A DNA stretch of 64,000 nt, taken from the NCBI RefSeq assembly GCF_024699945.1, contig NZ_JAJOMY010000001.1, positions 1,798,001-1,862,000 on the forward strand. Reading direction: 5' to 3'. The notes under the pieces are model-generated. The model did not search any database, was not told where the DNA came from, and saw only the letters and a program-made list of their open reading frames with translations. The translations under genes were made by a program, and so were the position numbers. This document shows positions 18,193-26,523 of this stretch, one piece after another. The stretch is from Phenylobacterium sp. J426. Lineage in GTDB: Bacteria > Pseudomonadota > Alphaproteobacteria > Caulobacterales > Caulobacteraceae. The first letter of the stretch is position 1. Each line of letters begins with the position of its first letter.

Positions 18193-19488
18193 TTAGGCCG
18201 GGACGTCGAGGCCCACGAACGGCGAGACTTCGTAGCCGTTCTCTTCCTTGATCGGGGCGGTGAGCCAGGGCGCGCCGTCCACGTTCCAGAAGATCTTGAT
18301 GACCGTCTTGTTCTGGCGGAACAGGACGTGCTCGGACGCCGCCACAAACGGGCCGGACCCGTCCTTGATGACGTAGTACGACCAGTCGGCCAGCAGGATG
18401 TCGCCCTTGCTGCCGATGGCGGGGGCGCGGTTGTTCCACCGCACCGGATAGCCGAGCAGCGTGCCGGCGAAGCCGTCGACCGCATTGGCCTTCCAGATGT
18501 AGTGGCCTTCCGGGTCCACCATGGTCGCCAGCTTGGGCAGAGCCGACTGCGGCATCGACCACACCGGCTGGGTGCCGCCGCGCATCAACAGCCGCGCCAC
18601 CATCTCCACCAGGTCGGCGTAGGTGACCGTGTTCGCGTTGGTGCGGTTGATGAACTTGGTGGCGACGGAGTTGAGCGCGCCGAGCGGCTGGGCGACCCCG
18701 GAGCCGCGCAGGAAGGCGTAGTCTTCGGCCGCCGTCACGCCCTGACGCATCAGGTTTTCGATGAAGGGGCTGGCCGCCTGCCAGTTGCGCAGGAGCTTGT
18801 CCGTCACCGTCACAGTGCCGGCGATCTCCTTCGGGGTGAGCGTGAACTCGCGCAGCTTGGCGTCGGTTTCGGGCTTTTCGTCGCCCTCGCCGATCCACTG
18901 GAAGTTCATGCCGCCGAACATGTTGCCCGGATTGGCGCCGGTCTGATCCAGCGCCGGCATGGTGATGCCGGCGTCCGGCGGGCTGCCGGCCGGGATCACC
19001 TGCGCACGTGGCCGCACGAGCGCGTCCTGCGGAGGCACGCTCATGATCGTCGAGCGGAACTGGGGCGGGATCATGAAGCCGCCCTGCGTATCGTTGTCCA
19101 TCCGCAGCTCAGCGGCGATCTCGCCGTTCTCGCCGCTGGCGCCGACGCCCTCGACGAAGTTCAGGCGCGGGTCGTTCGGGTTAAACCGGACGGCCGACAT
19201 GAACTGGCCAAGGTTCTCGAACTCCTTGGAGGCCGAGGGGCCCTGGGGTTGCACAACGCCTTGGCGGCGAGCCGCCGCGGGGACGACTTGGGCGCCAGCG
19301 GTCTCCGCCGCTTCGGTGTTCGCCAGACGCTCGATGCGGCGATCCAGGCCATCCAGCTCCGCCTTGAGGGCGTCGTAGGAGGTGGTCTCCTCGGCGGTGA
19401 AGTCCCGATCCTCGGCTTCGGCCGCTTCGATCATGCCGCGCATCTGGGCGACAAGCTTCGTGCGCTTCTCGCGCAGTTCCTTCAGCAT
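18193..19488 (-). CDS. Major capsid protein, HK97 fold
   Basis: The 431-residue precursor begins with a helical delta-domain scaffold (LKELREKRTKLVAQMRGMIE, about residues 1-110) that is removed by the prohead protease, then an HK97-fold body with typical segments such as MDNDTQGGFMIPPQFRSTIM, TLTPKEIAGTVTVTDKLLRN and NAVDGFAGTLLGYPVRWNNR. It forms the icosahedral shell. The S49-type protease gene lies just upstream, as expected for this maturation route. Confidence 0.93.
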   Translation of the reverse strand: MLKELREKRTKLVAQMRGMIEAAEAEDRDFTAEETTSYDALKAELDGLDRRIERLANTEAAETAGAQVVPAAARRQGVVQPQGPSASKEFENLGQFMSAVRFNPNDPRLNFVEGVGASGENGEIAAELRMDNDTQGGFMIPPQFRSTIMSVPPQDALVRPRAQVIPAGSPPDAGITMPALDQTGANPGNMFGGMNFQWIGEGDEKPETDAKLREFTLTPKEIAGTVTVTDKLLRNWQAASPFIENLMRQGVTAAEDYAFLRGSGVAQPLGALNSVATKFINRTNANTVTYADLVEMVARLLMRGGTQPVWSMPQSALPKLATMVDPEGHYIWKANAVDGFAGTLLGYPVRWNNRAPAIGSKGDILLADWSYYVIKDGSGPFVAASEHVLFRQNKTVIKIFWNVDGAPWLTAPIKEENGYEVSPFVGLDVPA

Positions 19489-19575
19489 GTGGTTGCTCCT
19501 GCTGGTGATCCGGCATGGGTTGTCGACCGCCTGCGCCGGAGCAGGTCGGGCCTTTCGCCGCCGAGGCGGGGAAAC

Positions 19576-20478
19576 TCAGATCAGGTTGAGCGCGCGCAGT
19601 TCGCGCTGCGGCGCGCGGGCGCGCGCCTTGGTGGTGGGTTTCGATTGGACGCCGAAGCGCGCCAGGGTCTCCGACATGACGCCGACGCGGTCAGCCATGC
19701 CCTGGCTCACGGCCTCGCGGGCGAGCACCATGCGGCCCTTGCCATAGTTCTCGCGCACCAGGCTGGAGGAAACGCCACGGTTGGCCGCGAGCCGCTCGAC
19801 GAACATGGCGTCATAGGCGTCGACCTGCGACTGCAAGTGCTCCCGGTACTCGTCCGTCATCGGCAGGTAGGGGGCGCCCTCGCCCTTGAACTCCGTCGAA
19901 GCCACCAGCGTCCGCTTCACGCCCAACTTCGCCAACGCCTCGCTCACGTCCTCATGCGCCGTCATTGCGCCTACGGAACCGACCCAACCCGACGGCGTGA
20001 CCACGACCTCATCAGCCGCGCTCGCCACCCAGTAGGCGGCGCTGGCCGCGGTGGCGTTCACCTGCGCGACGATGGGCTTCGAGCCCCGCGCCGCGGCGAT
20101 CTGAGCCGACAGCTCCTCGATGCCGTGCACGTTGCCGCCGGGCGAATCCACATCGAGGACGATGGCCTTTACGCCGTCGTCGTCGACAGCGGCCTGGAAG
20201 GCCTTGCTCAGGCCCTCCGCGCTCGTGCCGCCGGAGATGTCGCCCATCAGGCTCATGCGGTTGGCGATCACGCCGCGCAGCGGGATGACGGCGACAGCGC
20301 CCTCGCGGCGCGCGACAGCGGCGGCCGTCTGCGGTGCAATGCGGGCCTCGATCTCCTCGGCCGTGAACTTCACGCCGCTGGCTTGCAGGGCCAGGAAGTC
20401 GATCATCGCAGCGAGCTTGGCGGGGTGCATCGCCCAGATCTCGGACGCGACCGCCAGCAGAATGTGGGCGTACCTCAT
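19576..20478 (-). CDS. Prohead protease, S49 (SppA-like) serine peptidase
   Basis: This 300-residue peptidase cleaves the capsid delta domain during head maturation. Seen motifs are AIVLDVDSPGGNVHGIEELS, the likely nucleophile serine in ATAASAAYWVASAAD and the general-base lysine in TEFKGEGAP, which together define phage S49-type proteases. It overlaps the portal stop by four bases (20475-20478) and precedes the capsid gene. Confidence 0.9.
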   Translation of the reverse strand: MRYAHILLAVASEIWAMHPAKLAAMIDFLALQASGVKFTAEEIEARIAPQTAAAVARREGAVAVIPLRGVIANRMSLMGDISGGTSAEGLSKAFQAAVDDDGVKAIVLDVDSPGGNVHGIEELSAQIAAARGSKPIVAQVNATAASAAYWVASAADEVVVTPSGWVGSVGAMTAHEDVSEALAKLGVKRTLVASTEFKGEGAPYLPMTDEYREHLQSQVDAYDAMFVERLAANRGVSSSLVRENYGKGRMVLAREAVSQGMADRVGVMSETLARFGVQSKPTTKARARAPQRELRALNLI

Positions 20479-21784
20479 GCCGCCTCCGTGGGCTCGAGTG
20501 TTGCGACCTCGGCCGGCGCAGCGACGGCGCGCTCGATGGTCTGGAAGTTGACGGGCACGAAGTGGTGCTCGCCGATCGCGCCGATCCCCTCCTCGTCTTC
20601 AAGGGCGAGGATCTGGTTCGGCGAGAAGCCGCCGACCTCGAACATGGCTTTGTAGAAGGCGGCCCGCGCAGCGCTGTCGCCGCGCAGCAGGCCCTTCATG
20701 TTGTACTTCACGTAGAGGCCCTTCTCCCGCTCCTCCTCGGTGAAGAGCTTCCAGTTCAGCTCCTGCTCGTCGGCCGCGACCCACGGCGCGATGGTCTGCT
20801 GAACGAAGCCGATCATCAGCTGCTCGATCCCTGAGCCCCAGCTGGTGGTCTTCTCGTGGCTCTGCAGCAAGATGAGCGGGACGTCGAAGATCCGCGCGAG
20901 CTCGGCGATCTGAAACTCGCGGCTCCCGAGGAACTGGGCGTCTTCGGGCGGGATCATCGTCTGAACGAACTTCATCCCCTCTTCGAGCACCTTCACCCGG
21001 TGCGCGTTCTCAAGGCCGCCCTGACGCTCGACCCGGGCCGCGGGATCTCTCCGGCGCCGCCTTCGGCTGGCCATCCGCGCCGCGAAGGTTCGCGTGCGCC
21101 GTGGGGCTCAGCTTGCCTGGGTGCATCAGGAAGCCACCGCTCTTGGCGTCGTTCGCGAAGAACTTGGCGCCGAACTCCTCCATGGCGAACGCCATGCCCA
21201 TCGCCTGCCGAGCCATTGCGACCTGCGAGAGGCCGATGAAGCCGTCGTGGCTCAGGTCCATCGTGTGGAGGACGTCACCATGATCGATGTCGATGGTCTC
21301 TCCGGCGATGTTCGTCCGAACCACCAGGCGGTCATCCGCGACCCGCACCGGCCGGGTCCGGTCTGGCAGGAGCGGCCAGAGGCCCACCGCCTCACCGCGG
21401 CGGTTACGCTCGATCTCGCGGTACCCGTTGCCCCACAGCAGGGCGTGACCTTGCACCGTTTTCCGGAGCGTGCGCGACGACATGAAGTCGTTGGGGCGAA
21501 GCCCGAGGCGCTGAGACATCGGGTGCTCGGTCACCCGCGCCACGGCGCCGTTGCCGGACCTCTGATAAATCCCCAGCGGAAAGGTTGAGATGGGGTTCGC
21601 GATGCGATTCACGCAGGCGTAGACAACCGGCAGCGTGAGCGCGTTGAACTCTGAAACCGCTACGCCGGCCTTGGTGGGGCCGCCGCCAAGCAGGCGCACG
21701 AAGAACCCATCCTGGGACAGCGACTGAGGCGTGCCCCAGTGCGCCGCCTCCGGCGCCCCTGAACAGCTGCGACAGGAAGCCCAT
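20475..21784 (-). pseudogene. Portal protein (HK97 family) with two frame breaks
   Basis: The dodecameric portal is the DNA entry channel. Three frame segments join into one portal of about 435 residues: a start at 21784 (MGFLSQLFR), a main part with VYACVNRIANPISTFPLGIY and LRKTVQGHALLWGNGYREIE, and a C-terminal part with GLENAHRVKVLEEGMKFVQT and PLILLQSHEKTTSWGSGIEQ. Breaks lie at the C4 run 21756-21759 and near 21032-21037. Each is repaired by removing one base, and the length 1310 is two more than a multiple of three. A functional phage needs this gene intact, so the breaks are either sequencing errors or decay. The start forms a TGATG coupling with the upstream small membrane gene. Confidence 0.88.
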
Positions 21785-21972
21785 CAGCCGCGCCGAACCG
21801 CCAGAACCGTGGCCGCGACCAGGGCCCCGCCCGACACAATGAACGCGAGCGGCAGATAGATCATGCCGAAGCCGACCGTGAGCAGCGCGAGGCCTGCGAC
21901 GCCAACGATGTCCACACGGTCGATCCGGCGCCGAGCCTCCGGCGCCGGCGCAGATGCGTCGGTATCGCTCAT
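21784..21972 (-). CDS. Small two-span membrane protein between terL and portal
   Basis: This 62-residue product has a charged N-terminus and two hydrophobic segments (VAGLALLTVGFGMIYLPLAF and IVSGGALVAATVLAV). It overlaps both neighbours by single or few bases, so it belongs to the packaging operon. Its role is unknown. It may be a phage membrane factor expressed with structural genes. Confidence 0.6.
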   Translation of the reverse strand: MSDTDASAPAPEARRRIDRVDIVGVAGLALLTVGFGMIYLPLAFIVSGGALVAATVLAVRRG

Positions 21973-23495
21973 CAGATCTCGATCTCCAGAATGCCGCGGC
22001 TCTCGTAGACGGAGGGGCCTTCGGGCTGTTCAGCACTTGTCGCCGCGGCCATGGCCATGACCAGGGCGACCATCCCGTCGATGCGGCCGGTGGACTTGGA
22101 CTTGTCGAGCTTCCGATTGCCTGCGGGGTCCGGAAGGATCACCGCGTTTGCGGCGCACATCGTGAGCACTGGGTGCGCGCCGTGCCGAATGCGGCCGTGC
22201 AGGAACTCGATCTCAGCCGCATCAATCGCCGGCGCCATCGAGACGAAGCCCTGCCCGAACGGCTCGAAGGGCAGCTCGACGCCAAGCCGATCCAGCTCGG
22301 CTTGCAAGATGCTCATTCGGTGCCGGTCGAAGTTGATCTTCCGCACGTCCATGCCGGCGGTGAGCTCGACGATGTCCTTCGCTACGAAGCTGTACTCGAC
22401 CGCTGGGCCCGGCGTGGCCTTCATGAAGCCGTCACGAACCCAGGTGTCGTACGGCGCCCGATCCCGGCGGGAGCGATCCACCAACGTCGCTTCGGGCGTC
22501 CAGAACACCGGCAGCAGGTGCCAGATCTCGTCCTCCTGCGCCGCCAGAACCAGCGCCGTAAGGTCCGTGGTGAGCGACAGGTCGAGGCCGCCGTACACCG
22601 GGTTGCGATGGAACACCCCGAAGTCGATCGGCTCGCCGCCAAGTCCCCACACCCGTGGACTGACGAACGGCGCGAAACGCGTCACCCGCTGGTTCAGGTA
22701 GAGGTTACGGAAGCTATTCTCCACCGACGGCATGCGCGACGCCTCAGCGGCTTTGTTCTCAATCTCGATCAGCGACCGGAACGAGCCCAGCGCCGGGTTC
22801 GCGTCCTCCCAAGCCTTCCGGTCCTGCAGGTCGGCGTCCGCTGCGGCCGCGTAGACGTGGCAGACGACGGTCGGATCCTTGGACCGCTGCGCGTCATCGA
22901 TCCGGATCGACAGCATGTCGCCATCGCTCGGCGCCTGCGTCGAGATCACGAGCTGCAGCGCGTCGTCGTACGCGCCCTGAGCCGTCTCAATGGCCTCGAT
23001 GAAGGCGTCGAAGTCGCCTCGGACCTGCCCCATCTCGTCGTGGATCGCGAGCACCGGCGAGAGGCCGTGGGCCGTGCCGGCCTCAGCGGCGAGCGCCTGG
23101 TACTCGGTGTTCATCGTCAGGCCGTGCAGGGTCTTCGCCGACGGCACCGGCCGAACGATCTTGCGCAGCTCCGGCGAGAGGCCGACCATCTTGGCGGCCA
23201 GGTTGTAGACGACGGCCGCCTGCTTTCGGCTACGGGCGCCCGAAACGATCTGACTGTTCTGCCGCGCCTCCGGGCCCACAAGGTGCGCCAACATGATCGC
23301 CGCAATGAGCGCCGACTTCCCGTTCTTCCGAGCAATCGACAGGATGCCGACGCGCGTACCCGCGGGATTGTCGTAGACCTCCAGGATGAACTTCCGCTGG
23401 AACGGCTCCAGCCGCATCGGCCGCCCGACGAGTTTCCCCTCAGGCGTCGGGCAGTACCGCTCGATGAACGCAATGACGCGCTGGCCTCGCGTCAC
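21972..23495 (-). CDS. terL: Terminase large subunit
   Basis: TerL is the ATPase and nuclease that packages DNA through the portal. The 507-residue protein has the Walker A-like segment GILSIARKNGKSALIAAIML, the Walker B LAIHDEMGQ, and a C-terminal RNase H-like nuclease region with YGGLDLSLTTDLTALVLAAQ. The GTG at 23495 is preferred to earlier in-frame starts because the upstream sequence is the terS gene in another frame, and the GTG overlaps the terS stop (GTGA). Size is normal for this family. Confidence 0.93.
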   Translation of the reverse strand: MTRGQRVIAFIERYCPTPEGKLVGRPMRLEPFQRKFILEVYDNPAGTRVGILSIARKNGKSALIAAIMLAHLVGPEARQNSQIVSGARSRKQAAVVYNLAAKMVGLSPELRKIVRPVPSAKTLHGLTMNTEYQALAAEAGTAHGLSPVLAIHDEMGQVRGDFDAFIEAIETAQGAYDDALQLVISTQAPSDGDMLSIRIDDAQRSKDPTVVCHVYAAAADADLQDRKAWEDANPALGSFRSLIEIENKAAEASRMPSVENSFRNLYLNQRVTRFAPFVSPRVWGLGGEPIDFGVFHRNPVYGGLDLSLTTDLTALVLAAQEDEIWHLLPVFWTPEATLVDRSRRDRAPYDTWVRDGFMKATPGPAVEYSFVAKDIVELTAGMDVRKINFDRHRMSILQAELDRLGVELPFEPFGQGFVSMAPAIDAAEIEFLHGRIRHGAHPVLTMCAANAVILPDPAGNRKLDKSKSTGRIDGMVALVMAMAAATSAEQPEGPSVYESRGILEIEI

Positions 23496-23968
23496 TGCAC
23501 CGTCGGCCGCGCAAGCAGATCGTCGCCCGCCAGCGGGTTGCCGTCCTCGATCTCCTTGGCCGCCGCTCGCCTCTTGCCTACGTCGCGCGCCTCGCCAGCG
23601 GCGCGGCCGTGGATGTTCAGCGACTGACGGGCCGCCTTGATCTGGGCGTGCAGCCCGTGGACCACGGCGACGCGCGGATTGGCCATCGGCCGCCCCTCCT
23701 CGGGCGTAAGCACCTCGCCCTCGCTTCTCAGCTGGCGCCGGTTCTCCACCAGCTGCGCCATCGCGTTCGCGAGATCCGAGGCGTATGCCAGGTCGTGCGC
23801 GGTCCACTCAGACCGGGCGCGCTGGCCGATGATGTCGTCCCAGAAGGGTCCGGCGTCGTCGTCAAGAGGGGCGTGCGCTGGCGGGCAGACTTCCCGCGCG
23901 GCTGTCACCATGACCTGAACCGCTGCCGCAGCGCTGTCGATGCGCGCCTTCCGCGCTCTACCAGCCAT
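23492..23968 (-). CDS. terS: Terminase small subunit (P27-like)
   Basis: This 158-residue helical protein directly precedes terL with a four-base overlap. Features such as PFWDDIIGQRARSEWTAHDL, YASDLANAMAQLVENRRQLR and the conserved NPRVAVVHGLHAQIKAARQS fit P27-type small terminases, which recognise the packaging site. The expected recognition site lies close by, and the 103 bp upstream contain no gene (see the next entry). Confidence 0.85.
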   Translation of the reverse strand: MAGRARKARIDSAAAAVQVMVTAAREVCPPAHAPLDDDAGPFWDDIIGQRARSEWTAHDLAYASDLANAMAQLVENRRQLRSEGEVLTPEEGRPMANPRVAVVHGLHAQIKAARQSLNIHGRAAGEARDVGKRRAAAKEIEDGNPLAGDDLLARPTVQ

Positions 23969-24071
23969 TCAACCTCGCCTCGGCGCGTGCGCGCGACAAA
24001 ACTGGATTAGCGAAAATTTTGTCCGCCCCCGCCGGTCCCTGAGGCGAAAGGCGCAGACTTTCGACGCCCCC
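23969..24071. other. Candidate cos/pac packaging region
   Basis: This non-coding gap lies between terS and the HNH-adjacent gene, the usual place of a cos site in HNH-TerS-TerL-portal phages. It contains an AT island with an inverted repeat, ACAAAA (23996-24001) and TTTTGT (24017-24022), in otherwise GC-rich sequence. No cut site can be seen directly. Confidence 0.35.
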
Positions 24072-24302
24072 CTACCCGACGTCGAACTTGGGCCGGGGGC
24101 GCTCGTCGCTCGCCATCCGACTGATGATCGTCATCGACCCAACGCTGTGCAGCACCGGCGCAATCGCCACGCGCTCCCACTCGCGGTATCCGCGGCGCTC
24201 CCAGGCCCCAACGGCCCAGCCAATGTGCCTATCGCCGTCCATAAGCGGAACAATCACCCACTCTTTGGTCGGCAGCAGGTGGCGCTCGGTGGCGTCAGTC
24301 AT
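24072..24302 (-). CDS. Hypothetical phage protein next to HNH
   Basis: The ATG at 24302 gives 76 residues (MTDATERHLLPTKEWVIVPL...) with a Trp/Gly-rich middle (IGWAVGAWERRGYREWERVA). It starts four bases after the HNH stop. The motif WAVG.WE is of a kind seen in small phage proteins of unknown role. A longer upstream frame overlapping the HNH gene is not favoured. Confidence 0.6.
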   Translation of the reverse strand: MTDATERHLLPTKEWVIVPLMDGDRHIGWAVGAWERRGYREWERVAIAPVLHSVGSMTIISRMASDERPRPKFDVG

Positions 24303-24306
24303 CGTT

Positions 24307-24633
24307 TCACCTGTTCCACGGGTGCCGCGGGTCGAGCGGTCGGCCTGAGGCGTCGCATCCGATGATGTAACCGCGCCGTTCCTCCGCCTGCTTGGCGCCG
24401 TCGTGGTGCGGCTTGCACAGCGACTGGAGCTCACCGGTCCAGAACAGCCGCTCGTCACCCTTATGGGGGATGACGTGATCGGCGACGGTGGCGGCCGTGA
24501 CGCGGCCGGCCTTGAGGCACATGCGGCAGAGCGGCTCGTTGGTCAGCTGCGCGGCGCGTCGTACGCGCCAGCGAGCTGTCTTGTACCAGGCGCGGTAGGT
24601 CTGCGCCTCAGGGCTGCGGTAGTCGCGCCTCAT
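24307..24633 (-). CDS. HNH endonuclease of the packaging module
   Basis: This 108-residue nuclease contains the HNH pattern: LCRMCLKAGRVTAATVADHV with the DH pair, then LQSLCKPHHDGAKQAEE with the closing His and Cys residues that bind zinc. HNH proteins beside terminase genes are established parts of cos-type packaging machines, where they help make the terminal cut. It lies just upstream of terS in the same transcription unit. Confidence 0.88.
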   Translation of the reverse strand: MRRDYRSPEAQTYRAWYKTARWRVRRAAQLTNEPLCRMCLKAGRVTAATVADHVIPHKGDERLFWTGELQSLCKPHHDGAKQAEERRGYIIGCDASGRPLDPRHPWNR

Positions 24634-24818
24634 GTGGTCGCCCCGCGCTCGCGGTGAGGGTTTACGGCTTGGCGTGATGGTGTCGCCGGGCCGGGGCGAT
24701 TTCGGACATTCTTCCCCTTCGGGGAGCCTTGGCCGCTTTGATGCCGATCGGCTGCGGAGGCCTGCGCGCTGGTGCCATACGGATCAAGAACAGCGGGCTT
24801 TCGCAGGGATAGTGCCAT
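24630..24818 (-). CDS. Small basic hypothetical protein
   Basis: A 62-residue frame from ATG 24818 (MALSLRKPAVLDPYGTSAQA...) is rich in Arg, Lys, Gly and Pro and ends with a four-base overlap (ATGA) onto the HNH start. It probably is a real small gene because it links the NusG-like gene and HNH with little spare sequence. Its ribosome site is weak. A DNA- or RNA-binding role would fit its charge but is not shown. Confidence 0.45.
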   Translation of the reverse strand: MALSLRKPAVLDPYGTSAQASAADRHQSGQGSPKGKNVRNRPGPATPSRQAVNPHRERGATT

Positions 24819-24846
24819 GCTTCGCGAGTCCGTCAATAGGTTGTGG

Positions 24847-25365
24847 TCACGCTGCCTGCAGGTGTCGGACGTCCACCGTCTTCTTCCGCGCCGGGAACGG
24901 CCCCTCGATGAGCAGCTTGGCTCGCTGGCCGCGTGGCGCTGCGAGTACGGTTGCGACGAACGACATGTAGGGTCCGGCCGTGATCTGCACCTTCTCGCCC
25001 TTGCGAGGGTGGTAAGCGTTCGGCTTCCTCGTTCGGGTGCTGTCGTAGTGGCCCGCCCGTTCGGCGATCTGCATCTCAAGAATCGCGGCGAAGGGGAACG
25101 CCACGGGTGTCAGTACGCCGCCGAGGTAGTAGCGGACGAAGCCCAGGACCGCGTCGATCTTGCGCACCTCAGCGAACCGATCCGGATCCGTGAGCACGAA
25201 GACATACCCCGGCAGCAGTGGCCGGGTGACCGCCTCGAGCACCCGGTTCACCTTCCGCGGCACGGTTTCGTGCGGCGTGAACACGGTGAAGCCCTTCTCG
25301 GTCAGCGCAGCCATCGCGGCGCCCTCCCGCCGCGTGGCGGTGCGGATGGCGTACCACTGGCTCAT
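24847..25365 (-). CDS. NusG-family transcription factor (phage antiterminator candidate)
   Basis: This 172-residue protein starts with the NGN-domain pattern WYAIRTATRREGAAMAALTE, includes PLLPGYVFVLTD (a hallmark of NusG/RfaH) and has a C-terminal KOW-like segment (PRKGEKVQITAGPYMSFVAT). NusG-type factors bind RNA polymerase and suppress pausing or termination. It lies between the replication genes and the packaging genes in one long leftward unit, where lambda has its late antiterminator, so a role in late-gene readthrough is a good inference. It overlaps the upstream gene by ATGA (25362-25365). Confidence 0.85.
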   Translation of the reverse strand: MSQWYAIRTATRREGAAMAALTEKGFTVFTPHETVPRKVNRVLEAVTRPLLPGYVFVLTDPDRFAEVRKIDAVLGFVRYYLGGVLTPVAFPFAAILEMQIAERAGHYDSTRTRKPNAYHPRKGEKVQITAGPYMSFVATVLAAPRGQRAKLLIEGPFPARKKTVDVRHLQAA

Positions 25366-26072
25366 GCGGCGATGTCTCCGAACGGGATGTCGTCGCCTTC
25401 CGCCTTCCAGGGTCCCGCTGGCGAAGGCGGCAGCACCTTAGCGCCGGGGAAGGTGACCTTGGCCATCTGCAGCGCCTTCGGCAGCGCATCGATGACGTTG
25501 GCGACCTCGGCCAGCGTGTAGACGGCCAGGTGGCGGCCGTCAGCGATGACCTTGGCCTGCCAGAAAATCGCCGCGACTGCATCGTCGGGCATCTGGGCCC
25601 AGTCGATCTTGGCCGATCGGTGCGCCTTCTCCGCCTTGTTCAGCGCCCGGATGTCGATACGGCCGGCCTCATAGGCCTCGACGGCCTTGGCGTAGGCGAA
25701 GTCCGCAGGCGTCCGGACGCCAGAGCTGAGCGGGCCTTCCTCCTCGGTCTGGGCGTGCGCGAGCGACGGCGCGTAGCTGGACGCGGCTCGGGAGACCTTC
25801 ACACCCGGCGCGGTGCCCAGCACCCGGCGGCTATGGCGGACCCAGAGGGCGGCATACCGCCGAGCCGCGCGGTGCTGCCCTTCGCTGATCCAGCCTCGGG
25901 CGAGCATCAGGTCCAAGGCGTTCTCCGCTTTCGAGATGTCGACCTTGGCGTCAGGGTCGTTCGCCGCCAGCAGCGAGCGACGGAGCTGGAGCACCCGTGC
26001 GTTGGGCTCTGGCGGCTTCAGCTTGCCGCCCGGAAAGCGAGCACCCTTCGAACGTGGACGGCCGCGCGCCAT
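25362..26072 (-). CDS. Hypothetical phage protein coupled to NusG-like gene
   Basis: The 236-residue protein starts with a basic segment (ARGRPRSKGARFPGGKLKPP), has helical Ala/Arg-rich sequence (LDLMLARGWISEGQHRAARR) and ends in an acidic patch. No known domain is recognised. Its stop overlaps the start of the NusG-like gene, so the two are co-translated and may work together in control of late genes. It could also be a DNA-binding protein given its N-terminus. Confidence 0.65.
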   Translation of the reverse strand: MARGRPRSKGARFPGGKLKPPEPNARVLQLRRSLLAANDPDAKVDISKAENALDLMLARGWISEGQHRAARRYAALWVRHSRRVLGTAPGVKVSRAASSYAPSLAHAQTEEEGPLSSGVRTPADFAYAKAVEAYEAGRIDIRALNKAEKAHRSAKIDWAQMPDDAVAAIFWQAKVIADGRHLAVYTLAEVANVIDALPKALQMAKVTFPGAKVLPPSPAGPWKAEGDDIPFGDIAA

Positions 26073-26167
26073 CAGAAGCTCCTGTGGAAACTGACGGACG
26101 GCTGGGCCGCCCCGGTGGAGGTGAGTTGCGGGTTGTGCTGGGCGCCCGAGGCGGTGAAGGTCAGCGC

Positions 26168-26506
26168 ATGCCGAACTTCCTCGTCCGCATCATCGACAGC
26201 AAGGAGGCTGTCGGGATCTTCGCCGTCAGCGACATCGATGATCTGTTCTACTGGATCGACGAGGTGACCGACGTCTCCGCCTGCGAGTTCGCCGAGATCG
26301 GCAGCGGGTCGATCATCTGGGAGGGGCCAGCCAAGGCCATTCCCGTCGACCTCGACGAGATGCCCGACGACAACGATCCCACACCGGTCTTGGACAGCAT
26401 CGGCGAGCACGCGCTCGGAGGTATGTGGTTCAACGGGCTGACCCAGACGGACCTGGAGTTCACGCCCTGCGCGGATGTGGCCGACATCGCAGCCAACGAT
26501 CCGTAG
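26168..26506 (+). CDS. Very acidic 112-residue protein on the opposite strand
   Basis: This plus-strand gene interrupts the leftward operon. The ATG at 26168 follows a GAAGG site. The product (MPNFLVRIIDSKEAVGIFAV...) has 24 D/E against only 3 K/R, spread along the whole chain with clusters such as DLDEMPDDNDP, so the net charge is near -21. Small acidic opposite-strand phage genes are often morons, and some act as DNA mimics against host defence. Here that is a hypothesis from charge and position. The minus-strand frame covering the same interval has the composition of a shadow. Confidence 0.7.
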   Translation: MPNFLVRIIDSKEAVGIFAVSDIDDLFYWIDEVTDVSACEFAEIGSGSIIWEGPAKAIPVDLDEMPDDNDPTPVLDSIGEHALGGMWFNGLTQTDLEFTPCADVADIAANDP

Positions 26507-26523
26507 CGGCCCGAGCGCGCTCA

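Noticed and set aside
17740..20655. A 971-codon plus-strand open frame
   Set aside because: It runs antisense to capsid, protease and small head genes with clear family matches. Long antisense frames are common in high-GC DNA, and its composition (His, Arg, Gly, Val rich) is that of a shadow.
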